14,529 bases of DNA, from the NCBI GenBank assembly GCA_937973585.1, contig CALJKN010000222.1:1-14529 (forward strand). Reading direction: 5' to 3'. Shown here piece by piece: positions 13,988 through 14,529 of the stretch. This DNA comes from an uncultured Helicobacteraceae bacterium (GTDB taxonomy: Bacteria > Campylobacterota > Campylobacteria > Campylobacterales > UBA6016). Positions within the stretch are counted from its first letter, which is position 1, and every line of letters starts with the position of its first letter. Both the position numbers and the translations under genes were made by a program. The notes beneath the pieces were generated by a model that was not told the origin of the DNA, did no database searches, and saw only the letters and a program-made list of their open reading frames with translations.

Positions 13988-14529
13988 TTGATAATAGATA
14001 TTCCGGCGGTAATCTTGTGCGGAGGCAAAAGCTCACGGATGAGAGAGGATGCCGGAATAGACAAAGCCTTTTTGGATTTTTACGGAGAACCGCTTTATTA
14101 TAGGCAATTTGAAAAGCTAAAAAAATTTTTTGCCGACGTATATGTATCGGTCAAAGAGCCAAACAATTACCCAAAAGTCGATTCCGATTTTTTATTAGAA
14201 GATGCCGGATACGTACAAAACATAGACACATCCGACCTGTTTGCACCTGATGTCGGAATGTATAGCGCTTTTAAAAAACTGAAGTCCGAAAAAATATTTT
14301 TTATCGGAGTAGATACTCCGTTTGTCTCATACGGCTCTTTAAAAAAAATATCCGACGTATCTGTGGCCGAAGATGCAAATGCACATATCGCCAGAGTCGG
14401 TGAAAAAATACACCCCGTATGCGGAATATACTCCAAAACCGTCCTCCCTGAATTAGAATCGATGATTCTCCAAAACAAACACAAGTTAACCCTCCTTTTA
14501 GAGAAAATCGGTACAATTTTCGTCGATTT
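13988..14529 (+). CDS. mobA: Molybdenum cofactor guanylyltransferase MobA (3' end outside window)
   Basis: Transfers GMP from GTP to Mo-molybdopterin, giving the guanine dinucleotide cofactor of formate dehydrogenase, nitrate reductase, polysulfide reductase and relatives. The nucleotide-binding start is IPAVILCGGKSSRM with the downstream Lys in GIDKAF; DVGMYSAF stands for the GPLAG-like region, FIGVDTPFV for the usual DMPFV metal-binding strand, and HPVCGIY for HPVFGLY. Only the last dozen or so residues appear to be missing. There is no ATG that keeps the CGGKSSRM loop; the only usable start is TTG at 13988-13990, with a weak ribosome site, suggesting coupling to the gene that ends 5 bp upstream. 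The frame stays open to the window edge. Confidence 0.93.
   Translation, partial: MIIDIPAVILCGGKSSRMREDAGIDKAFLDFYGEPLYYRQFEKLKKFFADVYVSVKEPNNYPKVDSDFLLEDAGYVQNIDTSDLFAPDVGMYSAFKKLKSEKIFFIGVDTPFVSYGSLKKISDVSVAEDANAHIARVGEKIHPVCGIYSKTVLPELESMILQNKHKLTLLLEKIGTIFVD

Noticed and set aside
1..14529. CRISPR arrays, tRNA or rRNA genes, insertion sequences
   Set aside because: No regularly spaced repeats, cloverleaf-like segments, transposase reading frames or terminal inverted repeats were seen on either strand.

Overview
The window reads as chromosomal DNA of a Campylobacterota (epsilonproteobacterial) respirer, probably H2-oxidising and motile. The evidence is the gene order hydA-hydB-hydC-hydD-hydE, which is characteristic of Wolinella, Helicobacter, Campylobacter and sulfur-oxidising relatives, and a sigma-54 promoter with the GGAA...TTTGCTT form typical of this group. 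I cannot name a genus.

Left end (1-2255): AT-rich and accessory in character. It holds the 3' part of an unrecognised gene on + (1-744, open from the window edge) and, convergent to it, an AAA+ ATPase of the DUF4143 type on - (841-2091). Between that gene and the next lies a short intergenic stretch with a repeated TTCCGAA motif.

Centre (2256-13108, all on -): one tightly packed run of eleven genes transcribed from right to left. Order: hydA (small subunit), hydB (large subunit), hydC (cytochrome b), hydD (maturation protease), hydE (epsilon-specific maturation protein), hypF (carbamoyltransferase), cbiM/cbiN/cbiQ/cbiO-type nickel (or cobalt) ECF transporter, and an RsuA/RluE-type pseudouridine synthase. 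All junctions overlap except hypF-cbiM (52 bp), and several starts are TTG. The logic is a nickel-to-enzyme chain: the transporter imports Ni, HypF starts synthesis of the CN ligands of the active-site iron, HydE assists maturation, HydD clips the large subunit, and HydABC oxidises H2 at the periplasmic face and passes electrons to quinone through HydC. hypA-E are not in the window.

Right end (13109-14529): a 319-bp divergent regulatory region, then on + a 184-aa unrecognised protein behind a convincing sigma-54 promoter, followed 5 bp later by mobA (molybdenum-cofactor guanylyltransferase), which starts with TTG and runs off the window.

Most notable observations: (1) HydA has Asn where group 1 hydrogenases normally have the second cysteine of the proximal Fe-S cluster; (2) HydE looks like a degenerate HypF paralogue, lying immediately upstream of hypF; (3) a flagellar-type sigma-54 promoter drives an unknown gene probably co-transcribed with mobA.
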